Part shown: piece by piece, positions 1 through 6,749 of the stretch
How the letters are laid out: every line of letters begins with the position of its first letter
Position numbering within the stretch: the stretch's first letter is position 1
Source: Erysipelotrichaceae bacterium UBA6182
GTDB lineage: Bacteria; Bacillota_I; Bacilli_A; Erysipelotrichales; Erysipelotrichaceae
NCBI GenBank assembly: GCA_002422065.1
Contig: DITO01000021.1
Span: 2,302 to 14,606, forward strand
Length of the DNA: 12,305 nucleotides
Direction: 5' to 3'
Made by a program: the position numbers and the translations under genes
Notes under the pieces: model-generated
Seen by the model: the letters and a program-made list of their open reading frames with translations, nothing else
Databases searched by the model: none
Told to the model about the DNA's origin: nothing

Positions 1-405
1 TGTTTTGCCTTTGTCTTTGTATTAAACAAACATCCCAATGCAGAACCCCTTGAAGCAACCTACATTGGACAGACCATGTCTATCATTCTACTTCCCATGT
101 TATGGTTAGATTCATCATTATCCTTTGAACCAATTCCTTGGATTCTCCTTATCATCATGGGAATTGTCCAACTCGGTTTAGGCTATGTTTTCTTTGCGAA
201 AGGGATAGCCCATATTAGTGCTTTAAGTGCCAATCTCATTACAACCATTGAACCTATCTTAAACCCTATTTGGGTATTTATCTTCCTTCAAGAAATCATT
301 ACATGGTATTCAATCCTTGGAGGATTAGTCATTATTGGATCAATTCTTTGGATGAATATTTCTATCACATCTGTTACACGAAAAGCCGTCTTACTTGAAA
401 AATAG
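1..405 (+). CDS. EamA/DMT-superfamily transporter, C-terminal part (5' end outside window)
   Basis: The frame is open from base 1, so this is the 3' end of a longer gene, and the first in-frame ATG (76) is internal to the family fold. The 134 visible residues form a run of hydrophobic helices corresponding to the second EamA repeat. Recognisable are a helix around WILLIIMGIVQLGLGYVFF, then GIAHISALSANLITTIEPIL (small-residue helix ending in the family's typical EP) and a final pair with LQEIITWYSILGGLVIIGS. That E-x3-5-GG-x2-I-x-G pattern is the standard end of EamA proteins. The family exports or imports small metabolites through the cytoplasmic membrane; the substrate cannot be told. It is followed after 51 bases by an amino-acid permease in the same direction and may be co-transcribed with it. 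Family assignment is fairly sure; function is open. Confidence 0.85.
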   Translation, partial: CFAFVFVLNKHPNAEPLEATYIGQTMSIILLPMLWLDSSLSFEPIPWILLIIMGIVQLGLGYVFFAKGIAHISALSANLITTIEPILNPIWVFIFLQEIITWYSILGGLVIIGSILWMNISITSVTRKAVLLEK

Positions 406-456
406 AGGTTCTCTTGATACACTACATTTGTTTGATAATCAAAGTAGGAGAACTCT
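404..456 (+). promoter_or_regulatory. Possible RBS-sequestering stem before the APC permease
   Basis: The left arm AGAGGTTCTC (404-413) begins inside the stop codon of the upstream gene. It pairs with GAGAACTCT (448-456) with one bulged G, giving 9 base pairs. The right arm contains most of the Shine-Dalgarno AGGAG (446-450) and ends one base before the ATG at 457. The loop holds a second inverted repeat, TTTGAT-A-ATCAAA (431-443). Ribosomes finishing the upstream gene would cover the left arm and free the RBS, so translational coupling is a reasonable inference. No convincing sigma-A promoter fits in this gap: TTGATA (414-419) and GATAAT (434-439) are only 14 bases apart. Confidence 0.4.
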
Positions 457-1776
457 ATGTTAAAACGTTCGTTATCACTTATTCATCTTGTATCATTCAT
501 TATGTCAATGATGATTGGTTCAGGGGTATTCTATTTAGGAGCTTATGTATTATATGTTAGTGATTCATCGATATCATTATCTCTTTTAGCTTGGGCATTT
601 GGTGGGCTATTTAGTTTACTACTTGCGTTAAACTTTGTAGAACTAGGAATGATGTTTCCTCGCTCTGGAGGAACTTACGTATTCCTTAAGGAAGCTTACT
701 CTCAACGTTTAGCATCAATCTTTGGATACACAGGCTTTCTTTTAAGTGGCTCTGGATCGATTGCTGCCTTAGGTTTAGCCTTTGCGAATCTACTTCGCCA
801 ACTTAATCCTAATATGTCTACATCCCCAGCTATTTTAGCTAGTATTGTTATTATTACCCTCACAGGGCTTGCCATGCGTGATGTAAAACAAAACGCTTTA
901 GTCTCACTTCTCATTACAGGAGCTAAAGTATTAGGACTTCTAGCCGTGATTACGGCAGGCTTTATGCTTGGTACTGAAGAAATCGTTTTAGCTTTACCTT
1001 CCTCATTAGATATTCCTAGTTTTATAAGTCTACTTGCCTTTGCAACCATCGTATCACTTTGGGCTTATGAAGGATGGGCTAATGTGTTTAGTTTAGGAGA
1101 TGAAATGACGCTTAATCCTAAACATGTCTTATGGTCTATCATTCTTGGGATTGGTGGAGTAACACTTCTATATGTCCTATTTCATCTAGCAATCTATCGT
1201 AGTGTTCCTTTATTGACACTCCTTGATAATCTTGCGAGTGGGAATTTATACTTTGCTAGTATTGCTATGGAATCAATCTTTGGAAGTTCTGGAGCATGGT
1301 TTATGAATATCTTAATGGTTGTCTCTATTCTAGGTACACTCCATGCACTTATTGTTATCTTCCCTAGAGTTTACTATGCCATGTCTAAAGATGGTCAATT
1401 CTTTGAAGCTGCACAAGAAGTGAATGAACAGGCAAGCCCATATAAAGCAACACTGCTTTCTATGATCATGTCGATCATCCTTGTCTTTACCTTTACACTC
1501 ATTGAGTTGACATCGTTTGTTGTATTGCAAGGATTAATCTATAGTGCTTTAGTTATCTTAGGTCTTATACTCCTTCGCTTTAAACAACCTAACACACCAC
1601 GTCCCTACAAAGTATTTCTCTATCCTATTACTCCAGTAGTATCATTAATGTTCTTAGGATATTTCATAGTAAACACCTATCTTAATGATACCCGCAGTTC
1701 TCTCATTGGATTAATACTTCCTTTAGTGATATGGGGAGTCTTATACTACTTTAGTAAGAAACAAAAACGAGCCTAA
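457..1776 (+). CDS. APC-superfamily amino-acid permease (LAT/SteT-like)
   Basis: A cytoplasmic-membrane amino-acid transporter of 439 residues, the usual length for the family, with about 12 hydrophobic segments. Helix 1 carries IGSGVF (residues 20-25), the glycine-rich unwound segment that binds the amino-acid backbone in APC transporters. FPRSGGTYVFLKEAYS (from about residue 67) is the family's conserved stretch between helices 2 and 3. The C-terminal RFKQPNTPRPYKV followed by two helices is typical of the LAT and serine/threonine-exchanger (SteT-like) subgroup. The start is ATG 457 with AGGAG at 446-450. Substrate cannot be read from sequence; a neutral amino acid, by proton symport or exchange, is the family norm. 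Transcription ends in the hairpin that includes its stop codon. Confidence 0.9.
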   Translation: MLKRSLSLIHLVSFIMSMMIGSGVFYLGAYVLYVSDSSISLSLLAWAFGGLFSLLLALNFVELGMMFPRSGGTYVFLKEAYSQRLASIFGYTGFLLSGSGSIAALGLAFANLLRQLNPNMSTSPAILASIVIITLTGLAMRDVKQNALVSLLITGAKVLGLLAVITAGFMLGTEEIVLALPSSLDIPSFISLLAFATIVSLWAYEGWANVFSLGDEMTLNPKHVLWSIILGIGGVTLLYVLFHLAIYRSVPLLTLLDNLASGNLYFASIAMESIFGSSGAWFMNILMVVSILGTLHALIVIFPRVYYAMSKDGQFFEAAQEVNEQASPYKATLLSMIMSIILVFTFTLIELTSFVVLQGLIYSALVILGLILLRFKQPNTPRPYKVFLYPITPVVSLMFLGYFIVNTYLNDTRSSLIGLILPLVIWGVLYYFSKKQKRA

Positions 1777-1790
1777 AAGGCTCGTTTTCG
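1764..1790. terminator. Bidirectional rho-independent terminator between convergent operons
   Basis: A perfect 11-bp stem pairs AAAACGAGCCT (1764-1774) with AGGCTCGTTTT (1778-1788) around an AAA loop. The T run on the right serves the + strand permease. The A run on the left (1763-1767) becomes a U tract for the - strand sugar ABC operon, whose last gene ends at 1816. The permease stop codon TAA (1774-1776) lies at the tip of the hairpin. Confidence 0.9.
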
Positions 1791-1815
1791 CTGAAGAAGC
1801 AGAGGGAAGAGTAAG

Positions 1816-2988
1816 TTATTTTACATTACGAGTCTTAACATCAAAGATAACAGCAATAACCAGAACCATACCACGTACGATGTATTGTAATGATATATCA
1901 ATACCAATGAGGTTCATTCCACTGGATAGTGAAGCCATAACAATCGCCCCTACAATAGACCCTGTGACACGCCCAACACCACCTTTAGCACTAACACCAC
2001 CGACAAAGGCTGCTGCAATGGCATCAAGTTCAAAGAGTGTTCCTGCTGTCACTGTTGCTGATTGTAAACGGGAAGCAAACATAATTCCAGCTAAGGCTGC
2101 TAAGAATCCCATTGATGAGAACACAAACATGGTAATCTTATTGACATTAATTCCACTTAAAGCTGCAGCATCAGGATTTCCCCCGACAGCATATATATGT
2201 CGACCTAATACTGTTTTATTCATTAATATATTATATGCCATGACAACAACACCAACGATAATTACTGTGTATGATAACCCATTGAAGTTTGCAAGTATCC
2301 AAATAACCCAACTAATCATAGCAGCAACAAAGGCAAGTTTCGAAATGAAGAGTGGTAATGATACAACTTCAAATCCATATTTTACTTTACTTTGACGTTG
2401 TTTAAATTCATTAAAGATATAGAATGCAATGCCTAAAAAACCAATAATGAGTGTTAAAACATGAAGTTTTCCTTCAAATATATCAGGAATAAATCCATTT
2501 GAAATAAGATTAAAGAAGCGATTAGGAATAATGATAGTTCCTGTTGCTGATGTAACTTGAAGAAGTGCTCCTCTAAAGATAAGCATTCCAGCTAAGGTTG
2601 CCACAAAGGCAGGAAGATTCATCTTAGCCACTAAGAATCCATTCCATAAACCAATAAGTGCACCAATCCCTAAAACAATGAGTATAGCTAAGAAGACATT
2701 GACTTGATACTGTACCATTAAAATAGCAGCCACTGCTCCTATAAAACCAGCTACAAACCCAACACTTAGATCAATATGACGGATAATGATTACAAGCGTC
2801 ATCCCTACCGCAAGGACTGCAATATACCCTGTTTGGTTAAATAAGTTTGAAATGTTACGTGGACTTAAGAATAATCCTCCACTTAACTGAGAAAAGATAA
2901 ACATGATCACTGCAAGTGCGATAAACATTCCATAGTCACGCACATTGAGTTTAAGCTGGATCCATAACTCATTTAAGAATTTTTTCAT
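1816..2988 (-). CDS. gguB: Monosaccharide ABC transporter permease (GguB/MmsB/XylH type)
   Basis: Membrane subunit of a sugar importer of the carbohydrate-uptake-2 (CUT2) type, which works as a homodimer with the double ATPase encoded just upstream. It has 390 residues, as in XylH/GguB and longer than the roughly 330 of RbsC/MglC. The extra length is a middle segment (about residues 160-215) with a basic cytoplasmic loop. Family landmarks are the start of the domain with RNISNLFNQTGYIAVLAVGMTLVII (about 44-68), HIDLSVG (71-77), the EAA-like coupling loop GRHIYAVGGNPDAAALSGIN (262-281), and AAFVGGVSAKGGVGRVTGS (326-344). The start is ATG 2988, preceded by AGAGGGATAAAATT; the gap to the ATPase gene is 12 bases, so the two are co-translated. 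It is the last gene of its operon, which ends at the bidirectional terminator. The exact sugar is not determined by this subunit. Confidence 0.93.
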   Translation of the reverse strand: MKKFLNELWIQLKLNVRDYGMFIALAVIMFIFSQLSGGLFLSPRNISNLFNQTGYIAVLAVGMTLVIIIRHIDLSVGFVAGFIGAVAAILMVQYQVNVFLAILIVLGIGALIGLWNGFLVAKMNLPAFVATLAGMLIFRGALLQVTSATGTIIIPNRFFNLISNGFIPDIFEGKLHVLTLIIGFLGIAFYIFNEFKQRQSKVKYGFEVVSLPLFISKLAFVAAMISWVIWILANFNGLSYTVIIVGVVVMAYNILMNKTVLGRHIYAVGGNPDAAALSGINVNKITMFVFSSMGFLAALAGIMFASRLQSATVTAGTLFELDAIAAAFVGGVSAKGGVGRVTGSIVGAIVMASLSSGMNLIGIDISLQYIVRGMVLVIAVIFDVKTRNVK

Positions 2989-3000
2989 AATTTTATCCCT

Positions 3001-4518
3001 CTATTGTGTCGCATACATCATGACTTCTTCAGCATTGGTCATCCCAATATCAAGACATGCGGTACTGACTCCTTCATTAATAACTAAGACACGATCACTC
3101 ATTCCTAAGACTTCTGGTAGTTCTGAAGAGATAAGAATGATGGATAGTCCTTGATCAACCAGATGATTGATTAAGGTGTAGATTTCTGCTTTTGCGCCAA
3201 CATCAATTCCACGAGTGGGTTCATCAAGAATTAGTATTTTAGGTTGTGTAAACAACCATTTACTTAGTGATACTTTTTGTTGATTTCCACCAGATAAGTT
3301 TTTAACCTTCTGAGTTATCGATGGTGTTTTTATGTTGATATCTTTTCGATATTGATTAGCAATCTTAATTTCTTCATTAGGATTAACGAATCCATAATCA
3401 CTTATATTTTTAAGACCAGCTGCACTAATATTCTCTTTAATATCTTGAATAAGAATTAAACCATTGCCTTTACGATCTTCACTGACATAAGCAATGCCTT
3501 GATTTATAGCGTCCTTTGGATTCTTAAAATTAACTTTTTTATTGAATACCTCAATATCTCCACTCACTTGATAATTACTCGCATTGCCAAAGAGTGTCAT
3601 AGCTAGTTCTGTTCTTCCTGCTCCCATAAGACCAGCAATCCCAAGAACTTCCCCTTTTCTTAATTCAAAACTAATATCTTTAACAACGTCACGTTGTTTA
3701 TTACGATCATAACCTTTTAAATTACTGACTTTCAAAACAACTTCTTGAGTAGTATGCATAGGACGTTTTGGAAATATTTCATTAAGTTCACGTCCCACCA
3801 TAGCTTTAATGATTGTAGGAATAGATACTTCATTTGAATTTGGTTCAAGATCTAATACACTTTGTCCATCACGAAGTACGGTTAAAGAATCTGCCACTGA
3901 AACAACTTCTTTAAGTTTATGAGAGATCATAATGGAGGTTACTCCATCTGATTTAAGCTTTCTTAAGAGTGTGAGTAAGTTTTCACTTTCTTCATCATTA
4001 AGTGCTGCAGTCGGTTCATCAAGAATCAATAAGGTGAGTTTTTTACTTAATGCTTTCGCAATCTCAACAAGCTGTTGTTGACCAACCCCTAGATTCTTAA
4101 CTTTTTCTTCTGGCACTACATTGAGTCCAACCATCTTTAAGTATTTCATACTTTCAATAATAGTTTGATTCCAATCGATCATACGACCCTTTTTTAACTC
4201 ATGGCCAAGAAAAATATTTTCATATACACTTAATTCTGGTATAAGCGCTAACTCTTGGTGAATAATTCCAATACCCAAAGCTTCGCTATCATTTAAGGTT
4301 GAGAATTTAACTTTTTCTTGTTTAAATACAATTTCGCCATCAAATTCATGATGTGCATATACTCCACTTAATATTTTCATTAAAGTGCTTTTACCAGCTC
4401 CATTTTCACCAACTAAACAGTGAATTGTAGAAGGATACACTTTAAAACTGACGTCACTTAAAGCCTTGACCCCAGGGAATGTTTTCGTGATATTGTGCAT
4501 TTCTAATAAGGGTTTCAT
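3001..4518 (-). CDS. gguA: Monosaccharide ABC transporter, double ATP-binding protein (GguA/MmsA/MglA type)
   Basis: Cytoplasmic ATPase of 505 residues with two fused ABC domains, powering import through the GguB-type permease. Domain 1 has Walker A GENGAGKS (37-44), a degenerate signature LGVGQQQ (143-149), Walker B LLILDEP (163-169) and switch H200. Domain 2 has a Walker A-like GLMGAGRTE (296-304, the lysine replaced by R), signature LSGGNQQK (408-415), Walker B LILDEPTRG (428-436) and S in place of the switch His (ILISSE, 461-466). One active and one degenerate site is normal for sugar ATPases of this class. I chose ATG 4518 because GGAGGT lies at 4522-4527 and the homologous region begins at MKPLLEMHNITKTFPGVKAL. 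The frame is open further, to an ATG at 4572, but that start would lie in the intergenic hairpin and has no RBS. Confidence 0.93.
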   Translation of the reverse strand: MKPLLEMHNITKTFPGVKALSDVSFKVYPSTIHCLVGENGAGKSTLMKILSGVYAHHEFDGEIVFKQEKVKFSTLNDSEALGIGIIHQELALIPELSVYENIFLGHELKKGRMIDWNQTIIESMKYLKMVGLNVVPEEKVKNLGVGQQQLVEIAKALSKKLTLLILDEPTAALNDEESENLLTLLRKLKSDGVTSIMISHKLKEVVSVADSLTVLRDGQSVLDLEPNSNEVSIPTIIKAMVGRELNEIFPKRPMHTTQEVVLKVSNLKGYDRNKQRDVVKDISFELRKGEVLGIAGLMGAGRTELAMTLFGNASNYQVSGDIEVFNKKVNFKNPKDAINQGIAYVSEDRKGNGLILIQDIKENISAAGLKNISDYGFVNPNEEIKIANQYRKDINIKTPSITQKVKNLSGGNQQKVSLSKWLFTQPKILILDEPTRGIDVGAKAEIYTLINHLVDQGLSIILISSELPEVLGMSDRVLVINEGVSTACLDIGMTNAEEVMMYATQ

Positions 4519-4540
4519 GATACCTCCAACTCTTAAGAAA

Positions 4541-4570
4541 GCAGTGGAAAGGTTTTTTACTTTCCACTGC
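4541..4570 (-). promoter_or_regulatory. Intergenic stem-loop between binding-protein and ATPase genes
   Basis: A perfect 11-bp stem pairs GCAGTGGAAAG (4541-4551) with CTTTCCACTGC (4560-4570) around an 8-base loop. It starts 11 bases after the stop codon of the ChvE-like gene and ends before the RBS of the ATPase gene. On the transcript it is followed by only a weak U-rich stretch (TTTCTTAAG), so full termination is unlikely. Stem-loops at this place are known in other binding-protein-dependent operons, where they protect the upstream mRNA or attenuate, so that binding protein exceeds ATPase and permease. That role is inferred here. Confidence 0.75.
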
Positions 4571-4581
4571 ATAATGACATT

Positions 4582-5673
4582 TTATCTAAAAGTGAAATCT
4601 GATTCTAAGTAGTAACCAGTAGTAATTAGCGCTGCACGTACATTGTCTGAAGTAACAACGACAACATCAGTTTGTTTAGCAGCAACATCTTTAGCACCAT
4701 TATCATATGAACCAGTAGTTTGAGGAGTGTTTCCTTCTAATACTGTAACAGCCATATCGATAGCATCAGTTACTAGAGTTCTAACATCTTTAAATACTGT
4801 CATGGATTGTTTTCCATCAATAATGTATTGTACAGAAGCTTTTTCAGCATCTTGTCCAGTGACTTTGAAACTTGTCACTGCAGTATCAACTGCAAATGCA
4901 TCAGCAATCGCACGAGCTGTACCATCATTTGGAGCAAGAATAAATACATTACCTTTGTCAGCATCAGCTGCTGCAGTAAGGTGAGATTCAGCTAAGTTCT
5001 TAGCAGTATTGAAATCCCAGTTTGTAGTGATTTGTCCTAAGATTGTGGACATTTCAGCACGTGTTAATGTAGCTTTAGCTTGTAAGTTGACTGCTTCAGT
5101 TGAATTCTTAATAACGAATGTTCCATCAGCAATCTTAGGTTGTAATACATTCCAAGCACCTTCGAAGAATAAGAAAGCATTATTATCAGAAGCTGCCCCA
5201 GCATATAAGTAAAGTGGGTTTCCAGTTCCTGTTGCTTGATCAACTAAGTATTGTCCTTGAGCTTCGCCTACTGCTACTGAATCAAATGTTACATAGTAAT
5301 CAACAGCTGTAGTATTAGTAATTAAACGGTCATAAGCAATAACAGTAACACCTTCAGCTTTAGCTTTTTCAACTGCAGCTGCTGCAGCATCGCCATCTTG
5401 TGCTGTAATGATTAGCACTTTAATGCCTTTTGCTAATAAAGTTTCAACATTAGATAATTCAGTTGCGGTTGATCCTTGTGAGAATAAAATTTCAACTGAG
5501 AAATCTGTGCCTTCTAGAGCATCTTTAAAGCGCTCTTCATCTTGGATCCAACGTGGTTCATCACGTGTTGGTAGAACGATTCCAATATCGACGGTTTGTA
5601 CTGCTGGAGCACAAGCGGCTAATGTTGCAATCATCATGATTGATGCAAATAACATCATAAATAATTTTTTCAT
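4582..5673 (-). CDS. chvE: ChvE-like monosaccharide-binding lipoprotein of the ABC importer
   Basis: Extracytoplasmic sugar-binding protein of 363 residues that delivers monosaccharide to the GguA-GguB complex. The N-terminus MKKLFMMLFASIMMIATLAAC is a lipoprotein signal with lipobox LAAC, lipid anchor Cys21. After it comes the periplasmic-binding-protein fold of the ChvE/XylF group: IGIVLPTRDEPRW (30-42), KGIKVLIITAQDG (82-94), VTVIAYDRLI (109-118), YLYAGAASDNNA (155-166), ILAPNDGTARAIADAF (245-260), VTGQDAEKASVQYI (271-284) and QSMTVFKD (289-296). These match ChvE motif by motif. ChvE-type proteins bind several aldoses (glucose, galactose, arabinose, xylose and others), so the ligand is open. 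Start ATG 5673 has AAGGAGG at 5680-5686; an upstream in-frame ATG at 5706 sits in the promoter/operator and is rejected. First gene of the importer operon, followed by a stem-loop. Confidence 0.93.
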   Translation of the reverse strand: MKKLFMMLFASIMMIATLAACAPAVQTVDIGIVLPTRDEPRWIQDEERFKDALEGTDFSVEILFSQGSTATELSNVETLLAKGIKVLIITAQDGDAAAAAVEKAKAEGVTVIAYDRLITNTTAVDYYVTFDSVAVGEAQGQYLVDQATGTGNPLYLYAGAASDNNAFLFFEGAWNVLQPKIADGTFVIKNSTEAVNLQAKATLTRAEMSTILGQITTNWDFNTAKNLAESHLTAAADADKGNVFILAPNDGTARAIADAFAVDTAVTSFKVTGQDAEKASVQYIIDGKQSMTVFKDVRTLVTDAIDMAVTVLEGNTPQTTGSYDNGAKDVAAKQTDVVVVTSDNVRAALITTGYYLESDFTFR

Positions 5674-5691
5674 AGTATTCCTCCTTTTTCT

Positions 5692-5706
5692 ATGAGACAG
5701 TCTCAT
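5692..5706. promoter_or_regulatory. Perfect palindromic operator candidate at the importer start site
   Basis: ATGAGAC-A-GTCTCAT is a perfect inverted repeat with 7-base arms. It overlaps the last two bases of the predicted -10 (5705-5710) and spans the expected transcription start near 5698. A dimeric repressor bound here would block initiation. As RNA it could also form a small hairpin near the 5' end of the leader, but the one-base centre makes a DNA operator more natural. The cognate regulator is not encoded in the window as far as I can see. Confidence 0.55.
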
Positions 5707-5733
5707 TGTATTGGAGAAAGCGGTTACACTCCA
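5705..5733 (-). promoter_or_regulatory. Probable promoter of the sugar ABC operon (weak -35)
   Basis: On the - strand TACAAT (5710-5705) matches 5 of 6 bases of the -10 consensus. TGGAGT (5733-5728) is 17 bases upstream and matches the -35 in only 3 of 6. A poor -35 fits an activator-dependent promoter, consistent with the AraC-type response regulator encoded upstream. The RBS and ATG of the ChvE-like gene follow within 40 bases. Read-through from the sensor operon is also possible, because I see no terminator between 5707 and 5768. Confidence 0.5.
5715..5728. promoter_or_regulatory. cre site (CcpA binding) in the promoter spacer
   Basis: AGAAAGCGGTTACA matches the Bacillota catabolite-responsive element TGWAANCGNTNWCA at 13 of 14 positions (first base A instead of T). 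It fills the spacer between the predicted -35 and -10 of the ABC operon, a position where CcpA binding represses. It predicts shut-down of this importer during growth on preferred sugars. The 5-bp flanking repeats TGGAG (5712-5716) and CTCCA (5729-5733) bracket it. Confidence 0.75.
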
Positions 5734-5737
5734 TTGG

Positions 5738-5768
5738 AATTTTCACTTCAATTTTGCGAATTTTGCCA
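5738..5768. repeat. Three AATTTT direct repeats upstream of the importer promoter
   Basis: AATTTT occurs at 5738-5743, 5750-5755 and 5759-5764. The last two extend to the 9-base repeats ATTTTGCGA (5751-5759) and ATTTTGCCA (5760-5768). They lie immediately upstream of the weak -35, where an AraC-type activator would bind as direct repeats. The site is a candidate for the YesN-like regulator; an UP element for RNA polymerase is the simpler alternative. Confidence 0.4.
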
Positions 5769-6749
5769 CTATGGTCTATTTATAAGTATATAGTCTATGT
5801 AAATCTTTCGATCCTTAATAGTATAGGTCAATGTATCCCATGTTGTTTTATCAAGCACAATATCAATAAGTTGGACTATTGCTTCTGCCATCGCTTCTGA
5901 ATCATTCTTAACAGTCCCAAAGAGATATCCCTTCTGCATAGACTCAATAGCCTCTGGAAGACCATCAATACCAATCACAGGAAACCAAGGTTCTTCTTCA
6001 TCAATTACATTGTTTTGATTGACATCTTGAATCCAGTTCATTTCTACTAATGCATCAATCGCTCCTAGAGCCATGGCATCATTATTAGAGATAATGAGTT
6101 CCATATTTGGATATATATCCATTAAGTCTAACGTTGCTTTATAAGCTTGGGTACGATCAAAATTCGCAACCCGCACTTCCAAAATATCAAGTTGATATCC
6201 TTTAGACAATAACGTTTCTATCACACCTCTTGTTCTTGACTCTGCATCCTGATGACCTTGTTCTCCTTTTAGGATAACCAATTGAATCAAGCCATCATCA
6301 TTTCTATCCAACTGTTGATTTCTTTGTGAGTTCAAAAGTTCATCCACAAGTTGAGTTTGCAGTTGTGCTGATTGAAATGGATCTGCGCCAACATAATAAG
6401 CATCCGATGCTTTCAAGAAATCTTCATCTAACGGTTCACGATTAAAGAAAATAAGTGTTTTATTAAGTTGATTTGCTTTTAAGATCATTGGAAGTACTGA
6501 AAGACGATCCACTGGATTTACCACAAGCACTGAGGATGTTTCTATCCAGTCTGTAAACTGCTCATTCTGGTTGTTTACTCGGTTGCCCCCATCAATATGG
6601 ACAAGAGGTTCACTTTCAATAGAAGATAACCGCTCTTTAAAATCTGCAATATAAGCATCCTTCATATCATAGTAAAGGACTGGAACTTGTTGAATTACAG
6701 GCTGACATCCCATAAGAAGTAGAACTAAAAGAATTAAGCTGGTTTTCAT
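5769..6749 (-). CDS. MglB-like glucose/galactose-binding lipoprotein, probable sensor partner of the adjacent kinase
   Basis: Extracytoplasmic sugar-binding lipoprotein of 326 residues. The signal peptide is very short, with lipobox LMGC and anchor Cys15. The body aligns motif by motif with E. coli MglB: FFNREP, AYYVGAD, LKGEQGHQDAESR, ISNNDAMALGAIDAL, IGIDGLPEA, GTVKND. MglB pocket residues map as D31, Y33 (Phe in MglB), N103, H166, D168, R172, F197 (Trp in MglB), N223, D262 and N282, so glucose/galactose binding is well supported. The Ca2+ loop is kept (D148-x-N150-x-D152-G-L-I-Q156 plus E217). A second EF-hand-like loop at residues 242-253 is extra. The start overlaps the kinase stop by 4 bases (ATGA), with GGAGG just upstream. 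Because it is translationally coupled to the kinase and the importer has its own binding protein, I infer a sensing role like that of XylFII in the XylFII-LytS/YesN system. A second transport binding protein is the alternative. Confidence 0.9.
   Translation of the reverse strand: MKTSLILLVLLLMGCQPVIQQVPVLYYDMKDAYIADFKERLSSIESEPLVHIDGGNRVNNQNEQFTDWIETSSVLVVNPVDRLSVLPMILKANQLNKTLIFFNREPLDEDFLKASDAYYVGADPFQSAQLQTQLVDELLNSQRNQQLDRNDDGLIQLVILKGEQGHQDAESRTRGVIETLLSKGYQLDILEVRVANFDRTQAYKATLDLMDIYPNMELIISNNDAMALGAIDALVEMNWIQDVNQNNVIDEEEPWFPVIGIDGLPEAIESMQKGYLFGTVKNDSEAMAEAIVQLIDIVLDKTTWDTLTYTIKDRKIYIDYILINRP

Noticed and set aside
406..456. T-box or other amino-acid riboswitch before the permease
   Set aside because: The gap is only 51 bases, far too short for a T-box or known amino-acid riboswitch, and no terminator hairpin is present.
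702..1049. Open - strand frame antisense to the amino-acid permease
   Set aside because: Basic, low-information translation without motif or RBS; shadow of the + strand gene.
1880..2395. Open + strand frame of 171 codons, antisense to the permease gene
   Set aside because: No domain, no RBS and biased composition; it mirrors the hydrophobic codons of the well-supported - strand permease.
4519..4572. Longer start for the ATPase (ATG 4572)
   Set aside because: The extra 18 residues have no resemblance to the family, the ATG has no RBS and would lie within the intergenic hairpin; ATG 4518 has GGAGGT just upstream.
4727..5212. Several open + strand frames opposite the ChvE-like gene
   Set aside because: They arise from the Ala/Thr/Val-rich codons of the real gene; none has a start region or recognisable protein.
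5674..5706. Longer start for the ChvE-like protein (ATG 5706)
   Set aside because: It would add 11 charged residues before a normal lipoprotein signal and begin inside the promoter/operator palindrome; ATG 5673 has AAGGAGG.
5707..5768. Terminator between sensor operon and importer operon
   Set aside because: The only pairing is the 5-bp TGGAG/CTCCA around the cre site, with no U tract.
6746..6748. UGA as a tryptophan codon (mycoplasma code)
   Set aside because: Here TGA ends the kinase exactly at an ATGA overlap with the next start, CbiQ ends the same way, and tryptophans throughout are encoded by TGG.
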